A DNA stretch of 20,863 nt, from the NCBI GenBank assembly GCA_040235405.1, contig JBECKT010000092.1, positions 1-20,863 on the forward strand, given 5' to 3'. This DNA comes from PGZG01 sp040235405. Its GTDB lineage: Bacteria > Pseudomonadota > Gammaproteobacteria > Pseudomonadales > Alcanivoracaceae. The position numbers and the translations under genes were made by a program. Of this stretch, positions 5,879 through 13,542 are shown piece after piece (position 1 is the first letter of the stretch; the number at the start of each line of letters is the position of its first letter). A model generated the notes under the pieces. It had not been told where the DNA came from and ran no database searches. It saw nothing but the letters and a program-made list of their open reading frames with translations.

Positions 5879-6781
5879 ATGACTCTAACAGAACTTCGCT
5901 ACCTTGTGGCACTGGCGCGGGAGAAGCATTTCGGTCGCGCCGCCGACATCTGCAACGTCAGCCAGCCCACCCTCAGCGCGGCGATCAAAAAGCTGGAAGA
6001 CCACCTCGGCATGACCCTGTTCGAGCGGCGCCCGCGAGAGGTTCGCGTCAGCGCCGAAGCCGAACCGATCATCAATCAGGCTCAGCGCGTACTGGAGCAG
6101 GCCGAACTGCTTGAGCAGCTGGCCGACAAGCAACGCGATCAACTCAGTGCGCCACTGCGAATCGGCGCCATTTTTACTGTGGCGCCTTATCTGTTTCCGG
6201 TGATCGTGCCAAGAATTCGCAAGGCGGCGCCAGAAATGCCGCTGTTCATCGAGGAAAACTACACCCACGTCCTGCGGGGCAAGCTCGAACGGGGCGAGCT
6301 GGATGCCATTATTGTTGCGCTGCCTTTTTCCGGCGGTGGTCTGGTGCGCGCCAGGATGTATGAGGAATCGTTCTCGGTGCTGCTGCCGGCCAACCACCCC
6401 TGGACCGGTCAAAAACATATCAAACCCGATCAGCTACTGGACGAAACCCTGCTGTTATTGGGCGAGGGACATTGTTTCCGCGAGCAGGTGCTGGAGCTGT
6501 GTCCGGCGATTGATTCACACAAGCAGAAAAAGCTGGTGCAGATCGAAGGCGGCTCGCTTGAAACATTGCGGCATATGGTGGCCGGCGGCCTCGGCATTAC
6601 CATCCTGCCGGACTCGGCACTGCGCCATAACAGCTATAGCGAAGACACCTTCGCCGTGCGGCCCTTTATCAAACCCGTGCCGATGCGCACCATCGCACTG
6701 GTCTGGCGCGACAGCTTCCCGCGTCCCAAAGCCATTGAGGTGGTACGTCAGGCAGTGCCGAAGGAAGGGCTGGCGCGGTGA
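5879..6781 (+). CDS. oxyR: hydrogen peroxide sensor and regulator OxyR
   Basis: A 300-residue LysR-type regulator that senses H2O2 by a disulfide switch and activates peroxide defence genes. The N-terminal winged helix-turn-helix spans about residues 1-60 (HFGRAADICNVSQPTLSAAI), with the substrate-binding-like domain at about 90-295. The two redox cysteines C199 and C208 in GEGHCFREQVLELC have the same spacing and the same numbering as E. coli OxyR. This separates it from other LysR proteins. The start at 5879 gives the canonical MTLTELRYLVALA N-terminus. An OxyR-box-like site lies 17 bases upstream, consistent with autoregulation. The TGA overlaps the GTG start of recG by four bases, so oxyR-recG form one transcription unit, an association also found in Pseudomonas. 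Confidence 0.97.
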   Translation: MTLTELRYLVALAREKHFGRAADICNVSQPTLSAAIKKLEDHLGMTLFERRPREVRVSAEAEPIINQAQRVLEQAELLEQLADKQRDQLSAPLRIGAIFTVAPYLFPVIVPRIRKAAPEMPLFIEENYTHVLRGKLERGELDAIIVALPFSGGGLVRARMYEESFSVLLPANHPWTGQKHIKPDQLLDETLLLLGEGHCFREQVLELCPAIDSHKQKKLVQIEGGSLETLRHMVAGGLGITILPDSALRHNSYSEDTFAVRPFIKPVPMRTIALVWRDSFPRPKAIEVVRQAVPKEGLAR

Positions 6782-8850
6782 CCTCGCTGGCGCAAGCGCC
6801 GGTAACCCGACTCAAAGGTGCCGGCCCGAAAGTGGCCGAGCGCCTTGGCAAGCTTGGCATAGAAACGGTGGAAGATCTGTTGTTCCACCTGCCATTCCGC
6901 TATGAAGATCGCACTCGCATTGTACCGATCGGCAGCCTGCGTCCGGAGCAGTCTGCGGTGATTGAGGGAGAAGTGCTGCTTAGCGATATCACCTTCGGCA
7001 AACGCCGCAGCCTGCTGTGCAAGATCGGCGACAACACCGGCACTGTATCGCTGCGTTTCTACCATTTCTCCGCGGCACAGAAAAACAGCCTGGAGCGCGG
7101 CGCAAGGATTCGTGTTTATGGCGAGGCACGCGTCGGCGCCTCGGGGCTTGAGTTCTACCACCCCGAGTATCAGGTGGCGTGGTCATCACTGCCACCGCTG
7201 GAGAAAGCGCTGACACCGGTGTATTCGACCACCGAAGGCGTCAGCCAGTTATTGTTGCGCAAGATGATGCGCGAGGCACTGTCAGTGCTGCGCCAACAAC
7301 CGCCCCGGGATTTGCTGCCGGAATCCGTGTTGCAGCAACAGGGCCTGCCGTCACTGCAACAGGCGCTGCAAAAGCTGCATAACCCGTTGCCTGATGACCC
7401 GGTCGATCTGCTGCTGGCCGGCGAACACCCGAGCGTCCGTCGATTGGTGATGGAAGAAATGATTGCCCACCAGCTTGGCATGCTCAGTCGCCGCGCCGGC
7501 CAACGCGCCCATCAGGCGCCGGTTCTCCACGCCGACGGCTTGCGCAAGAAATTACTGGACTCGCTGCCATTCCAGCTAACCCGGGCACAGCAGCGGGTAA
7601 TCAATGAAATCGACGCCGACCTGCAGATTCCGCATCCGATGTTACGCCTGGTTCAGGGCGATGTCGGCTCCGGAAAAACCCTGGTAGCTGCCTGCACGGC
7701 GCTGTCGGCAATTGCCTGCGGTTATCAGGTAGCACTGATGGCACCGACCGAAATTCTGGCCGAGCAACATTTTCGCAATTTCAGTCACTGGCTCCAGCCG
7801 CTTGGCCTTGAAGTCAGCTGGCTGGTTGGCAGTCTCGGTATCAAGGCGCGTCGTGAGGCGAATGAAAAAATCAGTAGCGGGTCGGCACAGGTGGTGATTG
7901 GCACCCATGCCTTGTTTCAGGAAGCCGTGCAGTTTCACCGCCTGGGCCTGACCATTATTGATGAACAGCACCGTTTCGGCGTTCATCAGCGTCTGGCTCT
8001 GCGCGAGAAAGGCCGGCTCGACAATCAGGTGCCCCATCAGCTGGTGCTGACCGCAACGCCCATTCCGCGAACCCTGGCGATGAGTCTGTACGGGGATCTC
8101 GACACCTCGGTGATTGACGAGCTGCCTCCCGGTCGTCAAGCCATTGATACCGTGGTCATCAGCGAGGCGCGCCGGCCACAGGTGATCGAGCGGATTCGCA
8201 ATGCCTGCCTCGGCGGCGCTCAGGCTTACTGGGTCTGCACCCTGATTGAGGAATCGGAAGTACTGCAGGCCAGCGCTGCAGAAGATAGCTGGGCAAAACT
8301 GACAGAGGCGCTGCCGGAACTCGGTATAGAACTGGTGCACGGCCGCCTGAAGTCGAAAGAAAAAGCCGAGCGCATGGCGCGGTTTGCCAATGGCGAAGCC
8401 CAGTTACTGGTAGCCACCACGGTGATCGAGGTCGGTGTCGATGTGCCCAACGCCTCCCTGATGGTGATCGAGAATGCAGAGCGGCTGGGGTTATCGCAGC
8501 TGCATCAGCTACGCGGCCGGGTTGGCCGGGGCAGTGAAAAAAGCTACTGCGTACTGATGTATGCGACGCCCCTGTCGCATACTGCCCAGCGCCGACTCGG
8601 CGTTATGCGCGATACCACCGATGGTTTTCGAATCGCCGAAGAGGACCTGCGCCTGCGTGGCCCCGGTGAGTGGCTCGGCACGCGGCAGACCGGAGAATTG
8701 GCATTTCGCATTGTTGACCTGATGCGCGATGAAGCATTGATGGAACCGGCCAGAAATATGGCCGAAGCGTTGCTGCGTGATCATCCGCAGCAGGTTGAAC
8801 CCCTGATCCGCCGCTGGCTCAAAGGCGGCGAAAACTATGCAGATATCTGA
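6778..8850 (+). CDS. recG: ATP-dependent DNA helicase RecG
   Basis: A 690-residue superfamily 2 helicase that regresses stalled forks and branch-migrates Holliday junctions and R-loops. The N-terminal wedge/OB domain is followed by Walker A GDVGSGKT (residues 294-301), the Walker B-like DEQH box at 395-398 (followed by RFG), TATPIPRTLAM as motif III, and the C-terminal helicase part with VGVDVPNASLMVIENAERLG and QLRGRVGRG. The sequence is complete and of normal length. The start is GTG at 6778, overlapping the oxyR stop as GTGA. It leads directly into the LAQAPVTRLKGAGPKVAERL segment typical of RecG N-termini. Translational coupling to oxyR is likely. A small unknown gene follows 12 bases after its stop. 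Confidence 0.97.
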   Translation: MTSLAQAPVTRLKGAGPKVAERLGKLGIETVEDLLFHLPFRYEDRTRIVPIGSLRPEQSAVIEGEVLLSDITFGKRRSLLCKIGDNTGTVSLRFYHFSAAQKNSLERGARIRVYGEARVGASGLEFYHPEYQVAWSSLPPLEKALTPVYSTTEGVSQLLLRKMMREALSVLRQQPPRDLLPESVLQQQGLPSLQQALQKLHNPLPDDPVDLLLAGEHPSVRRLVMEEMIAHQLGMLSRRAGQRAHQAPVLHADGLRKKLLDSLPFQLTRAQQRVINEIDADLQIPHPMLRLVQGDVGSGKTLVAACTALSAIACGYQVALMAPTEILAEQHFRNFSHWLQPLGLEVSWLVGSLGIKARREANEKISSGSAQVVIGTHALFQEAVQFHRLGLTIIDEQHRFGVHQRLALREKGRLDNQVPHQLVLTATPIPRTLAMSLYGDLDTSVIDELPPGRQAIDTVVISEARRPQVIERIRNACLGGAQAYWVCTLIEESEVLQASAAEDSWAKLTEALPELGIELVHGRLKSKEKAERMARFANGEAQLLVATTVIEVGVDVPNASLMVIENAERLGLSQLHQLRGRVGRGSEKSYCVLMYATPLSHTAQRRLGVMRDTTDGFRIAEEDLRLRGPGEWLGTRQTGELAFRIVDLMRDEALMEPARNMAEALLRDHPQQVEPLIRRWLKGGENYADI

Positions 8851-8862
8851 GGAGTCTCAGGC

Positions 8863-9249
8863 ATGAACGAAGCAGCAGAAACCGGCTGGTCGATTGATCT
8901 GGCAGACGGCTGGGAAGGCCATGATGATGGCGATACCTCGGTATTTACCCGTCCGGACGGGGTCGGCGTGTTACAGGTGACCGCGATGCAAAGCGACGCG
9001 GACATCAGCGAACAGGAATTGAAGACCTTTGCCGGTGAGGCGCCGAAGAAAGCGGTGAAGGAGAATTTCCGCAGCAAGCATTTTCGCGGCTTCAGCATCG
9101 CGCTGCAGGCAGATGGCGAGTATCGGCATATCTGGTATCTGGCCGCCGGCCAACTCGCGATAATCGTCAGCTACGTGTGTGACGAAGAGGACCGAAGTGA
9201 AGAAATGCCTGCGGTGCGTGAGATGGTAAAGTCACTGGAACTGATCTGA
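8863..9249 (+). CDS. small conserved-looking protein of unknown function
   Basis: A 128-residue, strongly acidic, soluble protein without signal peptide or membrane segment. I do not recognise a named family. Its layout (GWSIDLADGWEGHDDGDTSV, then TRPDGVGVLQVTAM, later HIWYLAAGQLAIIVSYVC, and a terminal EMVKSLELI) suggests an alternating beta sheet with a last helix. This looks like small DUF1795/DUF3805-like proteins that begin with a W-x-phi-x-hydrophobic-P/G-x-GW pattern, but that comparison is weak. GAGGAG lies about 9 bases upstream of the ATG at 8863, and the gene begins 12 bases after recG, so it is probably the last gene of oxyR-recG. The REP element follows directly. Coding potential is supported by codon use like that of its neighbours and by the good ribosome binding site. 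Confidence 0.72.
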   Translation: MNEAAETGWSIDLADGWEGHDDGDTSVFTRPDGVGVLQVTAMQSDADISEQELKTFAGEAPKKAVKENFRSKHFRGFSIALQADGEYRHIWYLAAGQLAIIVSYVCDEEDRSEEMPAVREMVKSLELI

Positions 9250-9261
9250 ACCATCAACTGC

Positions 9262-9325
9262 TGTAGGAGCGGTCGATCGACCGCGATTCGCTCCGGGAAA
9301 TCGCGGCCGATCGGCCGCTCCTACA
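9262..9325. repeat. two-armed REP element (REPIN-like)
   Basis: Two 27-base arms in inverted orientation, 9262-9288 and 9299-9325, separated by 10 bases. Outer ends read TGTAGGAGCGG and CCGCTCCTACA. Each arm holds its own inner palindrome: CGGTCGATCGACCG on the left, CGGCCGATCGGCCG on the right. The arms differ at only two of 27 positions, and those two changes are symmetric within the left inner palindrome. It lies between two convergent genes. A short GC hairpin (GGTGCCG...CGGCGCC around 9329-9350) follows before the regulator's stop. Confidence 0.85.
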
Positions 9326-9353
9326 ACAGGTGCCGCCGTTTTTCGGCGCCCCC

Positions 9354-10019
9354 CTAATCGATCCTGGCCCGACCTTCGGCAATGGTCTGGGTGCCGACCA
9401 CAATCATCCGCACCATGATGATAAGGTCCTCCACCGCCTGCCGGCGCTTTTCCGGCGCCAGATCCAGCGCCGTAGCGCCCATGGCAAATACCAGCCGGGT
9501 AATCGAGCGGGCCACCAGGTCCGGACGATAGATGCCACTGTTATTGGCCCTGGCCAGCCGCACCAGATCAACACCGAGCTCGTCTTCAAAATAGACCAGC
9601 TGCCGCTCCACCGCTGCCTTGAAAGCATCGGAGCCAACCGTGCCCTCACGCAACAGCAGCTGCATGTACTTCTGCTCGCTCCAGAGCTGCTCCATGAAAG
9701 CTTCGACCGAGCTGCGCACCACGCTGCGCCCGGTGATGGCCCGATGACGAGCCTCACCAATCACCTGGCGCAGGGAAGCGCCGGCCTGCTCAATCAACGT
9801 CACTGCCAGCTCATCCACATCACGGAAGTGCCGGTAAAAGCTGTTCGGCGCGATGCCGGCCTCGCGCGCCACCTCGCGCAGACTCAGGGTTGAAATACTG
9901 CGATTCGGGCCGACCAGCACCATGGCGGCGGCCATGAGATCTTCCCGGGAAATCACCGCCCGACGACCCTGATGGGCGCGCGGCGCCGGCCGTAGCTCGT
10001 CGCTGGCAATCTCATTCAT
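9354..10019 (-). CDS. fabR: FabR/DesT-like TetR-family repressor of unsaturated fatty acid synthesis
   Basis: A 221-residue TetR-type regulator. The helix-turn-helix (about residues 45-68) reads TLSLREVAREAGIAPNSFYR followed by HFRDVDEL, nearly identical to E. coli FabR. The middle QLLLREGTVGSDAFKAAVERQ and the later LDLAPEKRRQ also follow FabR. FabR and Pseudomonas DesT bind acyl-CoA or acyl-ACP and set the ratio of unsaturated to saturated fatty acids by repressing fabA/fabB or a desaturase operon. Here the gene is divergent from a reductase-desaturase pair, the DesT arrangement, so that pair is the likely target. I chose the ATG at 10019 because AGGA lies 8 bases upstream; an ATG at 10025 (two residues longer) and one at 10079 are possible. 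The DesT name fits equally by context. Confidence 0.88.
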   Translation of the reverse strand: MNEIASDELRPAPRAHQGRRAVISREDLMAAAMVLVGPNRSISTLSLREVAREAGIAPNSFYRHFRDVDELAVTLIEQAGASLRQVIGEARHRAITGRSVVRSSVEAFMEQLWSEQKYMQLLLREGTVGSDAFKAAVERQLVYFEDELGVDLVRLARANNSGIYRPDLVARSITRLVFAMGATALDLAPEKRRQAVEDLIIMVRMIVVGTQTIAEGRARID

Positions 10020-10082
10020 GGTCATCGTCCTGTAGCAGGCTGGCCGGATAGTGGGGATGATACTGCTTTTTTGATGCACAAG

Positions 10083-10114
10083 TGTATAGATAATTGTTTA
10101 TACATCTGTATAAT
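10083..10114 (+). promoter_or_regulatory. promoter and operator of the desaturase operon
   Basis: A perfect 7+7 bp inverted repeat TTATACA-TC-TGTATAA (10098-10113) overlaps a consensus -10 box TATAAT (10109-10114). An upstream TGTATA (10083-10088) forms a second, wider inverted repeat with TATACA (10099-10104). The -35 is poor (ATAGAT at 17 bases). The ACA-N2-TGT core resembles FabR/DesT operators as I remember them. The site lies between the divergent fabR-like gene and the reductase gene, ideal for repression of both. Confidence 0.7.
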
Positions 10115-10144
10115 CGCCGGCATCTTGATCCGGAGAGCCCCAGA

Positions 10145-11218
10145 ATGACGGCCAGCCAGACCCTCAAACGCTTTGTCGCCCCGCTGGTGGACCCGGCGGT
10201 GTACGACTTCTGGGCACAGAAGCTTTCTCCGACCCTGAGCTGGGAGCGCTGCCTGGCCCGGATCGAGTCTCGCCATGTCGAGGCCCGCGATACCATCAGC
10301 CTGGTGCTCAAGCCAAACCGGCGATTTCAGGGTTTCCAGCCGGGTCAGCACCTGAATGTGACGGTGGAGGTCAACGGCATCCGCCTGACCCGCAGCTACA
10401 GCCCGTCGAACGCGCTGCGCAGCGATGGCCGCATCCGCCTGACCATCAAAGCGATCCCGGAAGGCAAGGTCTCCCGGCACCTTGTCCACCACAGCAAGGT
10501 CGGCGATGTGGTCGAACTTGGCACCACCTTTGGCGACATGACCCTGCCGAAAGAAGCAGCCGCCTGGCTGTTCGTCGCGGCCGGCTCCGGCATTACCCCG
10601 ATCATGAGCCTGCTGCAGACCCTGCTGCAGAAACCACTGGAGCAGCCGGTGGCACTGATCTACTGGGCCCGGACCCGGGCCGATCTGTGCTTCAGTGAAG
10701 ACCTGCACAGCCTCGGCAAATGCGATCCATTGCTGAAAATACACACTGTCCTGACTCGCGAAAGCGAACGTCTGCCCGGTGAGCTTGATGGCCGGCCACG
10801 GGAAGCCCTGTTCCGCAATCTCGTTCCGGATCTGGAACGTCGCCGTGTCTATGTTTGCGGGCCGGACGGATTCGTCAACAGCGTACGCGAACTGGTTGAG
10901 CCGCAGGCCGCACTGTTCCGTGCCGAGTCTTTCAGCCCTGCGCCGGTGGTCACCCGAGCCGGCGCACCGGTCACCGTCACGCTCAGCAAAAGCAATATCA
11001 GCGTACAGATTCCATCCGGAACTCCGCTGCTGAAAGCGCTGGAAGATAGCGGCCTGAAACCCGCCTACGGTTGCCGCATGGGCATCTGCAATACCTGCTC
11101 GTGCCAGAAGCAAAGCGGCAGCACCACCGACACCCGTAACGGCACCGTGCAGAACGAGCCGAGCCCCGTGCGCCTTTGCATCAATAGCGCCAACTCTGAT
11201 CTGACTCTGGAACTCTGA
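10145..11218 (+). CDS. ferredoxin--NAD(P)H-type reductase with C-terminal 2Fe-2S domain, partner of the desaturase
   Basis: A 357-residue fusion electron-transfer protein. An FAD-binding domain has RSYSPSN (residues 83-89, the RxYS flavin motif). An NAD(P)-binding domain has AAGSGITPIMSLL near 145 and VYVCGPDGFV near 235. A C-terminal plant-type [2Fe-2S] domain has ligands C310, C315, C318 (C-x4-C-x2-C) and C345. It would pass electrons from NAD(P)H through FAD and the cluster to the diiron desaturase two bases downstream. Similar pairs are Rv3230c-DesA3 in Mycobacterium and the DesC/DesB-type pair in Pseudomonas. The ATG at 10145 is preferred: GGAGAG lies about 9 bases upstream, whereas a TTG at 10094 would lie within the promoter/operator. 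Likely repressed by the divergent FabR-like regulator. Confidence 0.92.
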   Translation: MTASQTLKRFVAPLVDPAVYDFWAQKLSPTLSWERCLARIESRHVEARDTISLVLKPNRRFQGFQPGQHLNVTVEVNGIRLTRSYSPSNALRSDGRIRLTIKAIPEGKVSRHLVHHSKVGDVVELGTTFGDMTLPKEAAAWLFVAAGSGITPIMSLLQTLLQKPLEQPVALIYWARTRADLCFSEDLHSLGKCDPLLKIHTVLTRESERLPGELDGRPREALFRNLVPDLERRRVYVCGPDGFVNSVRELVEPQAALFRAESFSPAPVVTRAGAPVTVTLSKSNISVQIPSGTPLLKALEDSGLKPAYGCRMGICNTCSCQKQSGSTTDTRNGTVQNEPSPVRLCINSANSDLTLEL

Positions 11219-11220
11219 TC

Positions 11221-12339
11221 ATGACTTCTTCGATGACTTCCGTACTCAACCGCAGCCAGAAAAAAGCTAACCGCCCGAGCGATGAGCAGCTCGCCGCCTT
11301 TGGCGCCGAACTGGATGCGCTGCGCGAACGCACCCTGTCTGATCTGGGCGAACGCGATGCCCGCTATATTCGCCGCATTGTTGCCGCCGTACGCTATACC
11401 GAAGTGCTCGGTCGTGGCCTGCTGTTTTTCGGTCTGTTCCCACCAGCCTGGATTGTCGGCACCCTGCTGCTTGGCATTGCCAAGATTCTCGACAATATGG
11501 AGCTGGGCCATAACGTCATGCACGGCCAGTACGACTGGATGAATGACCCGCACCTGAGCGGCAAATCCTTCGAGTGGGATCTGGTCGGCACCAGCGATCA
11601 CTGGCGCAAGACCCACAACTACAATCACCACACTTACACCAACATCAAGGGCATGGACGAGGACATCGGTTACGGCGTGCTACGGCTGTTCCCGGAGCAA
11701 CGCTGGCGTCCATTCTTCCTCGGCCAGCCGATCTACGCGCTTATTTTTGCCCTGCTGTTTCAGTGGGGCGTGGCGATCCAGGACCTGCGCTTCGGCAAGT
11801 TCTTCAACGGCAAGAAAAGCGGCAAGGAAATGCTTGGCGAGATGAAGCCGTTCCTGAAAAAAGCACGCCGCCAGCTAATCAAGGATTATGTGATTTTCCC
11901 GCTGCTGGCCGGCCCTTTCTTCGTTCCGGTTATTCTTGGCAATCTGGTTGCCAACGGCATTCGTAACCTGTGGACCTACACGATTATTTTTTGCGGTCAC
12001 TTTACCGCTGATGTCCAGCTGTTCCCGAAGAAGGTGCTGAAAGACGAAACCCGCGGCCACTGGTACTTCCGCCAGATCCGCGGCTCATCCAATCTGACTG
12101 GCAGCAAACTGCTGCATGTGATGAGTGGCAATCTGAGCCATCAGATCGAGCATCACCTTTTCCCCGATATCCCGGCCCATCGTTATGCCGAACTGTCGGT
12201 GGAGGTTCGGGCGATCTGCAAGCGTTATGGTGTGCACTACAACGCCGGCTCGCTGCTGAGCCAGTTCTCACAAGTGATCTGGCGCATCCTGCGTTACTCC
12301 CTGCCAAGCAAGTACGTGCCGATCAACGCTTCAGCCTGA
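11221..12339 (+). CDS. membrane-bound diiron fatty acyl desaturase (DesB-like, probable acyl-CoA delta-9)
   Basis: A 372-residue integral membrane desaturase. The three histidine boxes that hold the diiron site are all present: HNVMH (H97-H101), HNYNHH (H132-H137) and HQIEHH (H307-H312, followed by LFPDIPAHRYAEL). Hydrophobic segments lie at about 64-90, 170-185 and 220-252. The family introduces a cis double bond into acyl chains using O2 and electrons from a reductase, here the gene ending two bases upstream. Such close spacing implies one transcript and matched amounts. Context with the FabR/DesT-like repressor supports a membrane-fluidity role and an acyl-CoA substrate as for DesB; regiospecificity (delta-9) is inferred, not visible. 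A stem-loop follows the stop. Confidence 0.93.
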   Translation: MTSSMTSVLNRSQKKANRPSDEQLAAFGAELDALRERTLSDLGERDARYIRRIVAAVRYTEVLGRGLLFFGLFPPAWIVGTLLLGIAKILDNMELGHNVMHGQYDWMNDPHLSGKSFEWDLVGTSDHWRKTHNYNHHTYTNIKGMDEDIGYGVLRLFPEQRWRPFFLGQPIYALIFALLFQWGVAIQDLRFGKFFNGKKSGKEMLGEMKPFLKKARRQLIKDYVIFPLLAGPFFVPVILGNLVANGIRNLWTYTIIFCGHFTADVQLFPKKVLKDETRGHWYFRQIRGSSNLTGSKLLHVMSGNLSHQIEHHLFPDIPAHRYAELSVEVRAICKRYGVHYNAGSLLSQFSQVIWRILRYSLPSKYVPINASA

Positions 12340-12353
12340 CTTATGCTGAACCA

Positions 12354-12390
12354 CAGGGGCATGGCGTGGTCTGACTCGCCATCACCCCTG
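12354..12390 (+). other. stem-loop after the desaturase gene
   Basis: CAGGGGCATGGCG (12354-12366) pairs with CGCCATCACCCCTG (12377-12390) apart from one extra base, around a 10-base loop. No T-run follows, so it is not a classical terminator. It could stabilise the reductase-desaturase mRNA 3' end or attenuate transcription into the next gene, which starts 15 bases later. Confidence 0.5.
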
Positions 12391-12404
12391 ACCAGCCGGG
12401 AACC

Positions 12405-13460
12405 ATGCAAATCCTGAAAGCCCTGCTGTTACGATTGATCAGCCTGGCCCAGCGCCACCCCGGGCTACTGGCAGCGTTTGGATTCTTCTCCGGTCTGGCC
12501 AGCTTTTTCCTGATCGAGCGCAGCGAACAGGTGGCTCAGGGCATCGCCCTGATGATGCTGGTCAGCTGGATATGGCTGACGCTGGAACAAACCCTGCGGC
12601 AAAGTGTGCTGTCCCGCTTCGGCCTGGACTTGCCGCCCGGATTGATCCGCTTCGCCACCCAGATGGTGCATCAGGAAAGCTTTTTCTTCGTTCTGCCTTT
12701 CTTTCTTGCCGCCACACACTGGCATACCGGCCAGGTTGCTGTTACCGGGTTGCTGGCCCTGTGTGCGCTGGTGACGCTGATTGATCCACTGTATTTTCGC
12801 GGTCTGGCGCCAAGGCGCACCCTGTTTGTCATATTCCATGCGCTGGCCCTGTTTGCCACCCTGCTGGTCGCGCTGCCGATCATTGTTCACCTCACTACAT
12901 CCGAAAGTTTTATTGCAGCACTGTGCATCTCATTGATATTAATCCTGCCCGGCCTGAAAACACTGTTTCCCGCCGATGCGCTCTGGCGGGTACCGGTGCT
13001 TGCGGTCATTCTTCTGATGCTGGCCCTGGCAACCTGGCAACTGCGCGAGTGGGTACCGGGTGTACCAATGCGCCTTGCCAGTGTATCGGTAACCCATGAA
13101 ATTAATCGTGCGCAGCGTATCCCGGGCGAACCCGTGATCCAGGTAGACGCGAGCAAGCTCCACTGGGATGGCCTGTATGCCTGGACCGCTATTCGTGTGC
13201 CGCGCGGCCTGCGCGAAACCGTGTACCACGTCTGGCGGCAAAACGGGGAGGAAGTGGATCGTATTCCCATGACCATTAACGGTGGCCGTGATGAAGGCTA
13301 CCGGGCCTGGAGCCACAAGCTGCATTTCCCCGCAGACCCGGTTGGTGACTGGGAGGTGCAGGTTGTCACCGGTACAGGACAGATGATCGGCCTGGTTCGC
13401 TTTCGCGTTATTCCCTCACCAGTGCTGATGCCTGATGAACTTCCATATACGGACAGCTGA
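12405..13460 (+). CDS. seven-helix inner membrane protein with C-terminal soluble domain (DUF5924/DUF2914-like)
   Basis: A 351-residue protein of unknown function. The first 215 residues hold about seven hydrophobic segments (roughly 20-38, 43-62, 92-106, 110-130, 138-162, 168-187, 191-212). The last 135 residues form a soluble domain, RIPGEPVIQVDASKLHWDGL through YHVWRQNGEEVDRIPMTING to GDWEVQVVTGTGQMIGLVRF. This resembles DUF2914 beta-rich domains that follow membrane regions in DUF5924 proteins. I infer that the soluble domain is periplasmic and reads or modifies some ligand; no catalytic motif is evident. The ATG at 12405 has only a weak ribosome binding site (CGGGAACC). It lies 65 bases after the desaturase, separated by a stem-loop, so it may be a distal member of that operon or independent. 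Family call is from memory. Confidence 0.75.
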   Translation: MQILKALLLRLISLAQRHPGLLAAFGFFSGLASFFLIERSEQVAQGIALMMLVSWIWLTLEQTLRQSVLSRFGLDLPPGLIRFATQMVHQESFFFVLPFFLAATHWHTGQVAVTGLLALCALVTLIDPLYFRGLAPRRTLFVIFHALALFATLLVALPIIVHLTTSESFIAALCISLILILPGLKTLFPADALWRVPVLAVILLMLALATWQLREWVPGVPMRLASVSVTHEINRAQRIPGEPVIQVDASKLHWDGLYAWTAIRVPRGLRETVYHVWRQNGEEVDRIPMTINGGRDEGYRAWSHKLHFPADPVGDWEVQVVTGTGQMIGLVRFRVIPSPVLMPDELPYTDS

Positions 13461-13480
13461 GCCAATAGACCGACAGCCAA

Positions 13481-13509
13481 TTGTGGTCGCGGCGCCCAGC
13501 CGGTATAAC
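13481..13509 (+). promoter_or_regulatory. sigma70-type promoter of the esterase gene
   Basis: TTGTGG (13481-13486) and TATAAC (13504-13509) are separated by exactly 17 bases. Transcription would begin near 13516, giving a leader of about 27 bases before the ATG at 13543. Four of six and five of six bases match the consensus boxes. Confidence 0.6.
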
Positions 13510-13542
13510 CTGTGGTCACTGCAAGCAACCCTATAGTCCGTT

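Noticed and set aside
10022..11113. Long open frame of about 360 codons on the minus strand opposite the reductase gene
   Set aside because: It lies wholly antisense to a gene with clear FAD, NAD and 2Fe-2S motifs, has no recognisable domain, and is what high-G+C codon bias produces.
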